Source: Elusimicrobiota bacterium
Lineage (GTDB): Bacteria > Elusimicrobiota > UBA8919
Assembly: GCA_003452965.1 (NCBI GenBank)
Contig: DMMW01000044.1
Location: 1-15,094 of the forward strand
DNA length: 15,094 nt
Direction: 5' to 3'
Under the pieces are notes generated by a model that was not told the origin of the DNA, ran no database searches, and saw only the letters and a list, made by a program, of their open reading frames with translations. Shown here in pieces: positions 7,928 through 14,783 of this stretch. The translations under genes were made by a program, and so were the position numbers. How positions within the stretch are numbered: position 1 is the first letter of the stretch; the number at the start of each line of letters is the position of its first letter.

Positions 7928-7963
7928 CTCCCCTCCTCCTAATTGATTCCGACTTCTACTTAA

Positions 7964-7981
7964 GCAAAGCTATCGCTTTGC
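7964..7981. repeat. Hairpin repeat GCAAAGC-TATC-GCTTTGC
   Basis: This perfect 7-bp hairpin lies in the 160-base gap between the TPR gene and the large hydrolase-like gene. It has the same TATC loop and tail (CATCTACA) as the internal hairpin GCAGAGC-TATC-GCTCTGC of the MITE copies at 11917 and 14784. It therefore belongs to a related repeat family. Confidence 0.6.
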
Positions 7982-8091
7982 ATCTACATTTAAATTCTCA
8001 TACTCTATATTATTCCAATTATTTTAACAACCTTCGCTATAACTTGCTATTTGACTTTTCATATTCCTTCATACTGTTTTTGACATTACCT

Positions 8092-8112
8092 AAAAAGGGA
8101 ACATCGCCCTTT
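8092..8112 (-). terminator. Intrinsic terminator of the TPR gene
   Basis: On the minus strand, AAAGGG, a seven-base loop and CCCTTT form a short stem followed by further T residues. It overlaps the stop codon of the TPR gene. The stem is only six base pairs, but position and orientation fit a terminator. Confidence 0.5.
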
Positions 8113-9310
8113 ATTTATAATCTTTTTCTATTTGCTCTGTCTCTTTAACTTCTTCCAACCTTTTTTCTTGTAAGAAATTTTCAGCATAAATAATCCGAGT
8201 TAAATCCGGATTATCAACTATTCTTGCTTCCTTTCTAGCTTTATTAATCCATTCTTGTGCCTCTTCAAAAAAACCGGCATTAGTTAGCATAATAGCCAGA
8301 TTACCCATTGAGTAATAACTCCCTAATTGCGCAGCTTTTTTGTAAAATAGAATCGCTTTATTAATAATCCCGAGCCTTTCATACGCAACACCCATATTAT
8401 TTAAGGCTGAATCATTATTTGCATCAATCTTTAACAGCGTTTTATAATAATAAATTGACTTCTTCTGCTCATTCTTTTTACCATAATCGTACGCTATAGA
8501 AAATAACAGTCCCTTGTCATTCGGCAGTAATTTAAACGCCTCTTTTCTTAATTGCTGATACTCTTCAAAAAGATTGGATTCTTCTTTATCACTCTTCTTT
8601 TTTAACTCTGCGAGCTGTTTATATAAATTGCTTTTAAGTTGATTTTTACTCGCATTATTTATCTCTGTTTGCAGAAAATCATACGCTTCATTATTCCCTT
8701 CTATTTCCCAAATTAACAATGACAATCTCTTAATAACTTCAATTTTTGCATCAAAAGTATCATCCACAACCTCATCCCTGAAAGAAAGCGCTAACTTAAA
8801 AGAAGTTATGGCATCTTTTTTCAATTCCCTTTTTTGCTGTTCAAAACCTAACAATGCCCATGAATAAAACGATTTATTATTATCCTGAACAAATGAAAGA
8901 ATATCATTATATAAATCAACTTTATTACCAAGTTCAAGAAAATACAGAAATTCAAATCTCTTTTTTGCCTGTTCTTTTTGTGATGTATTTTTTATAATAT
9001 TACCTAACCGTTTATCAAATTCGGATTTATCAAAATCCTTATCAAATATATATTTAAATAAAGTGCCTTCTTCGTGACTTACAGTTTTTGGCTCTTCAAC
9101 AATTTTTTCCTGATGGGATTCCATATTCTCTGTCTTTTGCTTATCAAATTCTTCGGATTGTTCAGATATTATTCCTTTATATTCAATTTTTTTGGATAAG
9201 ATATTTCTCAGCCAATTTCTATCAACCAAAAATACAATCAAAAGCAAAATTATAAAAACAATAACTGCGCCAGAAGGACTAATAACTATTTTTAAAATTT
9301 CTGTCATCAT
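8111..9310 (-). CDS. Membrane-anchored TPR-repeat protein
   Basis: This 399-residue protein has one N-terminal transmembrane segment at about residues 11-29 (GAVIVFIILLLIVFLV core). A charged Lys/Glu-rich linker and a mainly helical body follow. Repeats of TPR/Sel1 type are clearest near residues 265-366, for example SALNNMGVAYERLG and SYYSMGNLAIMLTNAG. It probably serves as a cytoplasmic scaffold held at the inner membrane; the partner is unknown. The start at 9310 is preferred because GGAGG lies five bases before the ATG. An upstream ATG at 9346 adds only 12 residues, most of them encoded by a dispersed CCGCCA/TGGCGG repeat. The gene stands alone, with a terminator at its end. Confidence 0.8.
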   Translation of the reverse strand: MMTEILKIVISPSGAVIVFIILLLIVFLVDRNWLRNILSKKIEYKGIISEQSEEFDKQKTENMESHQEKIVEEPKTVSHEEGTLFKYIFDKDFDKSEFDKRLGNIIKNTSQKEQAKKRFEFLYFLELGNKVDLYNDILSFVQDNNKSFYSWALLGFEQQKRELKKDAITSFKLALSFRDEVVDDTFDAKIEVIKRLSLLIWEIEGNNEAYDFLQTEINNASKNQLKSNLYKQLAELKKKSDKEESNLFEEYQQLRKEAFKLLPNDKGLLFSIAYDYGKKNEQKKSIYYYKTLLKIDANNDSALNNMGVAYERLGIINKAILFYKKAAQLGSYYSMGNLAIMLTNAGFFEEAQEWINKARKEARIVDNPDLTRIIYAENFLQEKRLEEVKETEQIEKDYK

Positions 9311-9337
9311 ATCTTCCTCCATTATGCCGATTCCGAT

Positions 9338-9364
9338 GCCCGCCACTAATCTACCAGATGGCGG
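9338..9364. repeat. CCGCCA...TGGCGG palindromic repeat
   Basis: The arms CCGCCA and TGGCGG surround a 13-base loop. It belongs to the same family as the CCCGCC(A)...GGCGGG elements at 5250-5470 and at both ends of the window. It lies just upstream of the TPR gene. Confidence 0.6.
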
Positions 9365-9404
9365 AATTGGCGAGGTTAAAAAACAGTATCGGAAATGGCT
9401 GATT

Positions 9405-10322
9405 TTATAGTTTTTTTATAATTTCAATTGCGACTTCTAAGGCATCTCTGCCGTGTTCACCAGTTACTAAAGGTGTTTTACCGTTTTTAACACAGTTTAC
9501 AAAATGTTCCAATTCTTTTTTTAACGGTTCTTCTGTTTTTAGCTTCGGTTTAATAATCTTAATATCAGACATTGAAGTAACAACTTCCGATTTCTTTTGA
9601 TATATTTTCAAGTTTTGCCCGGCATAATCTAATGAAATGTAAGTATCGTCTTGGAAAAGCCGTATTTTCCTGAATTTATCTATTGAAATCCTTGATGCAG
9701 AGATATTTGCAACACATCCATTTTCAAACTTTAATCTTACATTCGCGATATCTTCAGTCTGCGATAAAACCTTGGCTCCAATAACATCCATCTGCACGAT
9801 TTTTGAATTTACAAGAGTTAAAATTATATCTATATCGTGTATCATTAAATCCATAACCACACCGATATGTGCGGCACGAGGATTATAAGGACCTAACCGC
9901 TGTGCTTCAATAAATTTCGGCTCTTTAATATATTTCCGGGCTTCGATTACAGCGGTATTAAACCTCTCAATATGTCCTATCTGAAGAACGAGATTTTTAT
10001 CATTTGCAATTTTTAATAATTCTTCTGCAAGTGCTACATTATCAGTAATTGGTTTTTCAACTAAGCAATGAACTCCCGCTTCCAGAAAATCTTTTGCTAC
10101 CTGATAATGCAATGGTGTCGGAACTACAATACTTGTAGCATCAACTTTGCCAATAAGTTCTTTGTAATCGCTAAAATATTGTGTATTTACATTTTTAGCA
10201 ATTTTTTTTGCCTGTTTTTCGTCAGAATCACAAACAGCAAAAAATTCAACATCCTGCATTTGTGAATAAATTCTTGCATGATGCTGACCCAACGACCCGA
10301 CTCCGATAACAGCAATTTTCAT
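9405..10322 (-). CDS. Gfo/Idh/MocA oxidoreductase, GnnA/WlbA-like (UDP-amino-sugar dehydrogenase candidate)
   Basis: This NAD-dependent dehydrogenase has 305 residues from the chosen start. It begins MKIAVIGVGSLGQHHARIY, the usual Rossmann start, with EKP at residues 89-91. IGHIERFN (about 115-122) and MDLMIHDID (about 157-165) are typical of the subgroup often encoded beside lpx genes, where GnnA oxidises UDP-GlcNAc at C3. No lpx gene lies in this window, so that role is inference. The ATG at 10322 is chosen over 10364 because the extra 14 residues are encoded by a simple AGGGATTAGGGATT repeat. No clear Shine-Dalgarno is visible. The LOG-like gene is 66 bases upstream on the same strand, so the two may be cotranscribed. 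Confidence 0.85.
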   Translation of the reverse strand: MKIAVIGVGSLGQHHARIYSQMQDVEFFAVCDSDEKQAKKIAKNVNTQYFSDYKELIGKVDATSIVVPTPLHYQVAKDFLEAGVHCLVEKPITDNVALAEELLKIANDKNLVLQIGHIERFNTAVIEARKYIKEPKFIEAQRLGPYNPRAAHIGVVMDLMIHDIDIILTLVNSKIVQMDVIGAKVLSQTEDIANVRLKFENGCVANISASRISIDKFRKIRLFQDDTYISLDYAGQNLKIYQKKSEVVTSMSDIKIIKPKLKTEEPLKKELEHFVNCVKNGKTPLVTGEHGRDALEVAIEIIKKL

Positions 10323-10329
10323 TTTTAAA

Positions 10330-10402
10330 TCAGCGTATAGCATATAGGGATTAGGGATTTGCAAATGATTTTTAATCCTATCCTATCCCTATTCCCTATC
10401 CC
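10330..10402. repeat. Simple (ATA)GGGATTAGGGAT / CCTATCC repeat tract
   Basis: Short G-rich and C-rich units (AGGGATTAGGG on one side, CCTATCCTATCCCTATTCCC on the other) face each other between the LOG-like and Gfo/Idh genes. The tract runs into the last codons and stop of the LOG-like gene, so the final residues (AGDRE) are encoded by repeat sequence. Confidence 0.6.
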
Positions 10403-10838
10403 CTGCCTTCTCAATTTCCTCAATCATCTGTTTGATACTATCTATTTTTTTAATACCCGGGATGTCCCATGTATTTAATCCGATAACTTTTTTGTCAATT
10501 GATTTTGCCAGTCCTATTTCCGAAAGTGTTCCATATGAACCGCTTATTGCAATAACAATGTCCGCAGTTCTAACTATAATTGCATTCCGGGCATGGCTCA
10601 TCGCGGTTATAATAGGAATATCGATATATTTATTCGCATCTTCTTTTGATTTACCTGGTAGAATTCCTATTGTGAGCCCTCCGGATTTCTTTGCACCGCG
10701 GCATACTGCTTCCATTACACCGCCCATACCGCCGCAAACCAAAGTATGCCTGCGTTTAGCAATTTCAGAACCTACTTCTTCCGCCAATTTCTTGGTTTTC
10801 TTATTGCACTTACTGCCGCCAATTATTCCTATAAGCAT
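10389..10838 (-). CDS. TIGR00725/LOG-like (SLOG superfamily) nucleotide-binding protein
   Basis: This 149-residue protein has a single Rossmann-like domain. VCGGMGGVMEAVCRGAK (about 34-50) and ISGSYGTLSEIGLA (about 98-111) are the two SLOG signatures. In LOG enzymes the second reads PGGxGTxxE; here PGG is replaced by SGS, which is typical of the TIGR00725 branch. LOG proteins cleave nucleoside monophosphates to release a base, but the activity of this branch is not established. No Shine-Dalgarno precedes the ATG, and the tRNA-Arg gene ends 11 bases upstream, so the mRNA may be released almost leaderless by tRNA processing. The end of the gene lies in a simple repeat, yet the length is normal. 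Confidence 0.85.
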   Translation of the reverse strand: MLIGIIGGSKCNKKTKKLAEEVGSEIAKRRHTLVCGGMGGVMEAVCRGAKKSGGLTIGILPGKSKEDANKYIDIPIITAMSHARNAIIVRTADIVIAISGSYGTLSEIGLAKSIDKKVIGLNTWDIPGIKKIDSIKQMIEEIEKAGDRE

Positions 10839-10849
10839 AATATTTTAAT

Positions 10850-10921
10850 CGTCCTCGACAGGAATCGAACCTGCATCAATGGCTTCGGAGGCCATCACTC
10901 TATCCGTTGAGCTACGAGGAC
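10850..10921 (-). tRNA. tRNA-Arg (anticodon CCG)
   Basis: On the minus strand GTCCTCG pairs with CGAGGAC, with a G discriminator. The D arm is GCTC/GAGT around AACGGATA. The anticodon stem ATGGC/GCCAT holds the loop CTCCGAA, giving anticodon CCG, which reads CGG. The T arm is GCAGG-TTCGATT-CCTGT. The variable loop is four bases and CCA is not encoded. All arms fold normally, so the gene is probably functional. Two broken tandem copies lie directly upstream. Confidence 0.95.
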
Positions 10922-10979
10922 ATTACGACAGTACACAGAATACAGTATACAGAATACAGTTTAAAATCAAAAACACATT
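10922..10979. repeat. Tandem-repeat spacer, copy A (CAGTATACAGAATACAG)
   Basis: This spacer links the intact tRNA to the first broken copy. It is built from short CAGAATACAGTATA units followed by TTTAAAATCAAAAACACATT. It recurs at 11030-11094 with one extra 7-base unit, showing that the block arose by tandem duplication together with the tRNA part. Confidence 0.85.
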
Positions 10980-11029
10980 ATCAATGGCTTCGTCCCGATT
11001 CATCGGGATATCCGTTGAGCTACGAGGAC
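10980..11029 (-). pseudogene. Broken tRNA-Arg copy A carrying a palindrome
   Basis: On the minus strand, the first 21 bases match the intact tRNA-Arg from the acceptor through the D loop. The next 13 bases of the tRNA (the end of the D arm and the 5' half of the anticodon arm) are replaced by the palindrome TCCCGATGAATCGGGA. CGAAGCCATTGAT, the 3' anticodon half, then returns. The T arm and 3' acceptor strand are absent. It cannot be a working tRNA. Confidence 0.85.
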
Positions 11030-11094
11030 ATTACGACAGTACACAGAATACAGTATACAGTATACAGAATACAGTTTAAAATCAAAAACACATT
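11030..11094. repeat. Tandem-repeat spacer, copy B
   Basis: This matches the copy A spacer except for an added ACAGTAT-type unit, making it 7 bases longer. It separates the two broken tRNA copies. Confidence 0.85.
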
Positions 11095-11134
11095 ATCAAT
11101 GGCTTCGTCCCGACTCATCGGGATATCCGTTGAG
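11095..11134 (-). pseudogene. Broken tRNA-Arg copy B, truncated
   Basis: It has the same arrangement as copy A but with the palindrome TCCCGATGAGTCGGGA, one base different. It is cut off after CTCAACGGATA, so the first ten bases of the tRNA are missing. The break lies one base from the stop codon of the small toxin-partner gene, which marks a junction. Confidence 0.8.
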
Positions 11135-11135
11135 A

Positions 11136-11288
11136 TTACTTTAATTTATATGGTGATACAAGAACAACCTTACCATCTTTCCATATTGGAAGCGGCCGGC
11201 CGGTTTTTTTATGTTCCCTAACAACTCCTCTTACGGCTTCTTTTAAAGCTGCCTCGGCTTTATCCTGTATAGACATTCTTTTTTTCAT
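11136..11288 (-). CDS. Small 50-residue protein, putative partner of the zeta-like ATPase
   Basis: This short gene encodes 50 residues: a helical, charged N-terminal half (QDKAEAALKEAVRG) followed by a compact end with LPIWKDGKVVLVSP. The stop codon of the zeta-like gene overlaps its GAGGG Shine-Dalgarno, and only seven bases separate stop and ATG, so the two are cotranscribed and translation is probably coupled. I recall short proteins with a WKDGKVV-type ending beside zeta-like ATPases, but could not check this. The pairing suggests an antitoxin or regulatory subunit; in that case toxin comes before antitoxin, the reverse of epsilon-zeta order. Confidence 0.75.
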   Translation of the reverse strand: MKKRMSIQDKAEAALKEAVRGVVREHKKTGRPLPIWKDGKVVLVSPYKLK

Positions 11289-11295
11289 AGCACCC

Positions 11296-11865
11296 TCATA
11301 TTTTCTGAATCATTTCATACAATTTAGTATCTATAATTTCTATTTGACCTTTATTATTTTTTGCTATTAATATGGGATTTGTTTTTGAATTATCAAATAA
11401 CATCCAGTAATCAAATAATGGTTGATATAAGTTAAAAAAATTATGAATACTACGGCTAAAACGTCGGCGAACATCTTCATCATTAATATTATGGCCGCCT
11501 TCAGAAACCCTTTCTTTAATACGGGATATTGCTAATTTCGGACTTGGAATCCAAAGATAAAAAAGATGTAATGTATAACCTTTATTTTTTAATGTTTTTA
11601 GTAAATTAATATATGATTTACCTGATAGGGTAGTCTCAAAAGCAAAATCAACACCTTTTTCTGAGAATTCATGTATTTGTTGTAAAACAAGTTTGCCTGC
11701 TTTAATAGATGCATTATCAGGATTAAACGGAGATAATCCCTGTGCTATAAGATCAGCATTTATAAAATTTGGACAATTTACATAATTCGGTAAAAACAAC
11801 CTTGCAAATGTTGTTTTTCCGGAACCATTTGAGCCGGCAATTATATAAATATTTTTAGTTTTCAA
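11296..11865 (-). CDS. Zeta-toxin-like P-loop ATPase/kinase
   Basis: This 189-residue P-loop protein has Walker A GSNGSGKT at residues 11-18. NADLIAQGLSP near 36 and FAFETTLSG near 74 match the zeta-toxin family, in which the Asp helps bind or activate the acceptor sugar. RIKERVSEGGHNI...RRRFSRS (about 115-139) is the conserved lid or second phosphate-binding region. Classical zeta kinases phosphorylate UDP-N-acetylglucosamine and block wall synthesis. Short chromosomal relatives like this are poorly characterised, so toxicity is inference. The start is TTG at 11865, with AAAGG seven bases upstream; there is no nearby ATG. It forms an operon with the 50-residue gene downstream. The pair lies between broken tRNA copies and a MITE, a typical setting for a mobile toxin-antitoxin module. 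Confidence 0.85.
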   Translation of the reverse strand: MKTKNIYIIAGSNGSGKTTFARLFLPNYVNCPNFINADLIAQGLSPFNPDNASIKAGKLVLQQIHEFSEKGVDFAFETTLSGKSYINLLKTLKNKGYTLHLFYLWIPSPKLAISRIKERVSEGGHNINDEDVRRRFSRSIHNFFNLYQPLFDYWMLFDNSKTNPILIAKNNKGQIEIIDTKLYEMIQKI

Positions 11866-11901
11866 TATTTTACCTTTTCCTTTTTACCTCTTTCACTATT
11901 C

Positions 11902-11930
11902 GTCATACCAGTAAACAGACTGTGTCGCAA
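11902..11930 (-). promoter_or_regulatory. Candidate promoter for the toxin-like pair, partly inside the MITE
   Basis: On the minus strand, TTGCGA (-35 like, four of six) and TATGAC (-10 like, four of six) are exactly 17 bases apart, with TGG directly before the -10 as in extended -10 promoters. The -35 lies within the terminal repeat of the MITE and the -10 outside it. The expected transcript start is about 30 bases before the TTG codon. Confidence 0.4.
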
Positions 11931-12042
11931 TTGTTAATAAATGTATTTCGTTTTCCATTTTGTAGCAGAAAAGCGTAATCTTTGCCATGTTTCAGCAGAG
12001 CTATCGCTCTGCAGCTACAATTTTGGAATTATGACACAGTCT
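11917..12042. mobile_element. 126-bp MITE-like element, copy 1
   Basis: The element ends in perfect 10-bp inverted repeats, AGACTGTGTC and GACACAGTCT, extended to AATT after two mismatched bases. It carries no gene. Internally it has the hairpin GCAGAGC-TATC-GCTCTGC and a weaker one near 11962. It matches 14784-14909 in length and in all but four bases. No clear target duplication is visible. It is probably moved by a transposase encoded elsewhere. Confidence 0.85.
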
Positions 12043-12071
12043 GAAAAGCAGGTATCCAATATTTTATATAG

Positions 12072-12147
12072 ATTCCTGCTTACTACCGCAGGAATGACAT
12101 CATTACTCGTTACCCATTACCCGTTACTATTCTTTCTTTTTACCTTT
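12072..12147. repeat. ATTCCTGC...GCAGGAAT hairpin and simple repeats after alaS
   Basis: ATTCCTGC and GCAGGAAT form an 8-bp hairpin (12072-12095). It is followed by ATTACTCGTTACCCATTACCCGTTAC and then TTTTTACC units. A near copy of the hairpin and of TTACTCGTTA follows the second MITE at 14939, so the MITE and this element travel or arise together. Confidence 0.7.
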
Positions 12148-14754
12148 TTACCCTATTATCTTTTCAATTGATTCAAGGGCTTCGTCTAATTTTGAAATAT
12201 CTTTACCGCCGGCTTGTGCCATATCAATCTTGCCACCACCACCGCCGCCTATAATCTTTGAAATTTCTTTTATTATAACCCTTGCATCATATTTTTGGGT
12301 CAAATCATTCGTTACGGAAACTATTACCGTTGGTTTTTCATTTATTACCGAACCAACTACCACAATTCCTGATTTTATTTTATTCCTAAGATTATCTATC
12401 GAAGTTCTTAATTCGTCAACACTTGATGCATCTACTTTAATTGATAATAATTGCATCCCGTTAATTTCTTTTATACCTTTTAACAAGTCCTTTTCGGATA
12501 TCTGGGATGTTTTTGCCTTTATAACTTCTTTTTCCAACCGTTTTTTATCTTCAATCAGTTTCTGAATTTTTATAACAATTTCACTTTCCGAAGCTTTTAA
12601 TGTTTCGGCTATTTCACTAATTGTTTCTCTCTGAGTTTTCGCAAATTTATATGCACTTAAACCAGTCAATGCTTCAATTCTTCTTAAACCGCTTCCGATA
12701 CTGCCTTCTGAAATAATTATAAACTGCCCAATCTCACCTGTAGATTTACAATGCGTACCACCACATAACTCAATACTTTCCGGACTTTTTTCATCACCGG
12801 TAATTACACATCTTACTTTCTCGCCATATTTCTCGCCAAACAATGCCATCGCTCCCATATTTTTAGCTTCGTTTATTGTGATAATTTTTGTATTAACCGG
12901 TAAATTTTCAACTATTCTTTTATTTACATACTGCTCTACTAAATCCAATTCCTCTCTTTTGAGTTGTACCGGCTGGGAAAAATCAAACCGAAATCTTTCA
13001 TTAGTAACAAGCGAACCGCGCTGGACAATGTGAGTACCAATAATTTTTCTCAACGCTTTATGTAACAAATGGGTGGCAGTATGGTTTCTCATTATATTTT
13101 TTCTTCTTTCTTCATCAACCTCTGCATCAACCGTATCACCAGTCTTTAAAACACCTTTCGTAACTTTTGCCTTGTGAACTATAAAATTTTCAACCGGTTT
13201 CAGCGTATCAATGACTTCCGCCTCTATTTCTAATTTTAACTTTTCACTTTTAACTTTTAGCTTGCCCTTATCCCCTATCTGTCCGCCGCTTTCACCGTAA
13301 AAAGGTGTTTCTTTTAAAACTATTTCAACCTCATCACCTTCGCTTGCATTGTCTATAATTTTTCCGTCTTTCAAAATAGCTAAAATTTCTGTTATCAACC
13401 TTGTTTCTTCATAGCCCTTAAATACTGTGTTACCTAATTTTTTCTGAAATTCAAAATAATTGCTCATATCTATATCTCCGGAACCTTTCCACGCTTTTTT
13501 AGAACGTTCCTTTTGTTTTTCCATTTCATTTTCAAATACTTTTTCATCTATAGAAATTCCGGATTCTTTCAAGAGTTCTTTTGTTAAATCAAAAGGAAAT
13601 CCATATGTATCATACAAAACAAAAACATCTTTTCCCGATATTTCTTCCTTATTTTTTTTTAAATCTTCAAGTATCTCCAAACCGCGTTCAAGCGTCTGCA
13701 AAAACTTTTCTTCTTCCATTTTAACAACTCTTGAAATATGTTCCCTGTTTGCATTCAAATCAGGATATGCTTCTTTCATTGCTTCAATTACTTCACCACA
13801 TACTTTGTATAGAAACGGTTTGGCAAACTTTAGTTTTTTGCCGTGTGTTAAAGCACGTCTTAAAATCCGTCTTAAAACATAGCCCCTACCTTCATTGGAA
13901 GGCAATATACCGTCTGAAATAAGAAATGTTATCGCACGGGAATGGTCTGCTATAATCCTGATTGAAGTTTCGTTCTGTATCTCTGCAATATTCTTTATAT
14001 AATTGATGATTCTTGAAAATTCATCCGTTTCAAAATTAGACTTCGCGTTCTGGATTACGGTTGCCAGCCTTTCCAAACCCATACCAGTATCAATATTTTT
14101 CTGCGGAAGATTTTTCAAAGAACTGTCGGACTGCCTGTCAAATTGGGTAAAAACAAGATTCCAGACTTCCAGATATCTGTCACAATCACAACCGGGTCCG
14201 CAGCTTGACTTTCCGCATCCGTTACCGATACCGGTATCATATAATATCTCTGAACAAGGTCCGCAAGGACCCGTTTCACCCATTTGCCAAAAGTTAGAAT
14301 CGTTACCCAGTTTTATGATTCTGTCTTTTGAAATAATTTTTTGCCATATATCGCAAGCTTCATCATCATCTTTATACACAGAAACATATAGTTTTTCTTT
14401 ATTAATCTTTAACACTTCGGTTAAAAATTCCCAACTCCATTCAATAGCTTCCTTTTTGAAGTAATCGCCAAACGAAAAATTACCCAACATTTCAAAAAAT
14501 GTCAGGTGTCTTGCAGTATGTCCTATATTTTCGATATCGGATGTCCTAAAACATTTTTGTATAGATGCCGCTCTTTGATATTTTCCTTCTATTTTTTGTT
14601 TACCTAAAAAATAATTTTTAAATTGGACCATTCCGGCGGAAGTAAAAAGAAGCGTGGGGTCGGATGACGGAACCAACGAATCGCTTGGAAATATTTTATG
14701 ATTTTTACTCTCAAAATATTTTATAAAACTTTTTCGAATGTCGTTTAATGTCAT
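12148..14754 (-). CDS. alaS: Alanyl-tRNA synthetase
   Basis: AlaRS charges tRNA-Ala with alanine in the cytoplasm and edits Ser/Gly mischarging. The length of 868 residues is normal and all parts are present. The class II core is at 1-240 (CFRTSDIENIGHTARHLTFF, FEMLGNFSFGDYF, GMGLERL). The tRNA-recognition region follows. The editing domain has NHTATH at 557-562 and CGGTH at 664-668 as zinc ligands, and the C-Ala domain ends with the glycine-rich GGGGGGK motif near 836. Compared with E. coli AlaRS, about six extra residues follow GDKG near 497, encoded by an AAAAGTTAAAAGTG-type simple repeat. The ATG is the only good start; the Shine-Dalgarno is weak. The gene stands alone between two MITE copies. 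Confidence 0.98.
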   Translation of the reverse strand: MTLNDIRKSFIKYFESKNHKIFPSDSLVPSSDPTLLFTSAGMVQFKNYFLGKQKIEGKYQRAASIQKCFRTSDIENIGHTARHLTFFEMLGNFSFGDYFKKEAIEWSWEFLTEVLKINKEKLYVSVYKDDDEACDIWQKIISKDRIIKLGNDSNFWQMGETGPCGPCSEILYDTGIGNGCGKSSCGPGCDCDRYLEVWNLVFTQFDRQSDSSLKNLPQKNIDTGMGLERLATVIQNAKSNFETDEFSRIINYIKNIAEIQNETSIRIIADHSRAITFLISDGILPSNEGRGYVLRRILRRALTHGKKLKFAKPFLYKVCGEVIEAMKEAYPDLNANREHISRVVKMEEEKFLQTLERGLEILEDLKKNKEEISGKDVFVLYDTYGFPFDLTKELLKESGISIDEKVFENEMEKQKERSKKAWKGSGDIDMSNYFEFQKKLGNTVFKGYEETRLITEILAILKDGKIIDNASEGDEVEIVLKETPFYGESGGQIGDKGKLKVKSEKLKLEIEAEVIDTLKPVENFIVHKAKVTKGVLKTGDTVDAEVDEERRKNIMRNHTATHLLHKALRKIIGTHIVQRGSLVTNERFRFDFSQPVQLKREELDLVEQYVNKRIVENLPVNTKIITINEAKNMGAMALFGEKYGEKVRCVITGDEKSPESIELCGGTHCKSTGEIGQFIIISEGSIGSGLRRIEALTGLSAYKFAKTQRETISEIAETLKASESEIVIKIQKLIEDKKRLEKEVIKAKTSQISEKDLLKGIKEINGMQLLSIKVDASSVDELRTSIDNLRNKIKSGIVVVGSVINEKPTVIVSVTNDLTQKYDARVIIKEISKIIGGGGGGKIDMAQAGGKDISKLDEALESIEKIIG
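13231..13261. repeat. Simple repeat inside alaS
   Basis: On the minus strand the units AAAAGTT, AAAAGTG and AAAAGTT follow in tandem. They encode the Lys/Leu/Glu-rich stretch KLKVKSEKLKLE in a linker of the synthetase. The reading frame is kept. Confidence 0.6.
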
Positions 14755-14783
14755 ATCTTTGTTGTCATTCCCGAATGTCCTTC

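Noticed and set aside
9311..9346. Longer N-terminus for the TPR protein
   Set aside because: The extra residues run into a dispersed repeat, and the ATG at 9310 has a proper GGAGG at five bases.
10323..10364. Longer N-terminus for the second Gfo/Idh protein
   Set aside because: The added 14 residues come from a simple GGGATT repeat and precede the standard MKIAVIGVG start.
10879..11221. Plus-strand open frames of 66 and 104 codons across the tRNA region
   Set aside because: They are translations of the tandem tRNA-derived repeats, with repeated peptide blocks, and run antisense to the tRNA and the small partner gene.
12230..14464. Several plus-strand open frames opposite alaS
   Set aside because: They are antisense shadows of a well-supported full-length alaS and have no recognisable domains.
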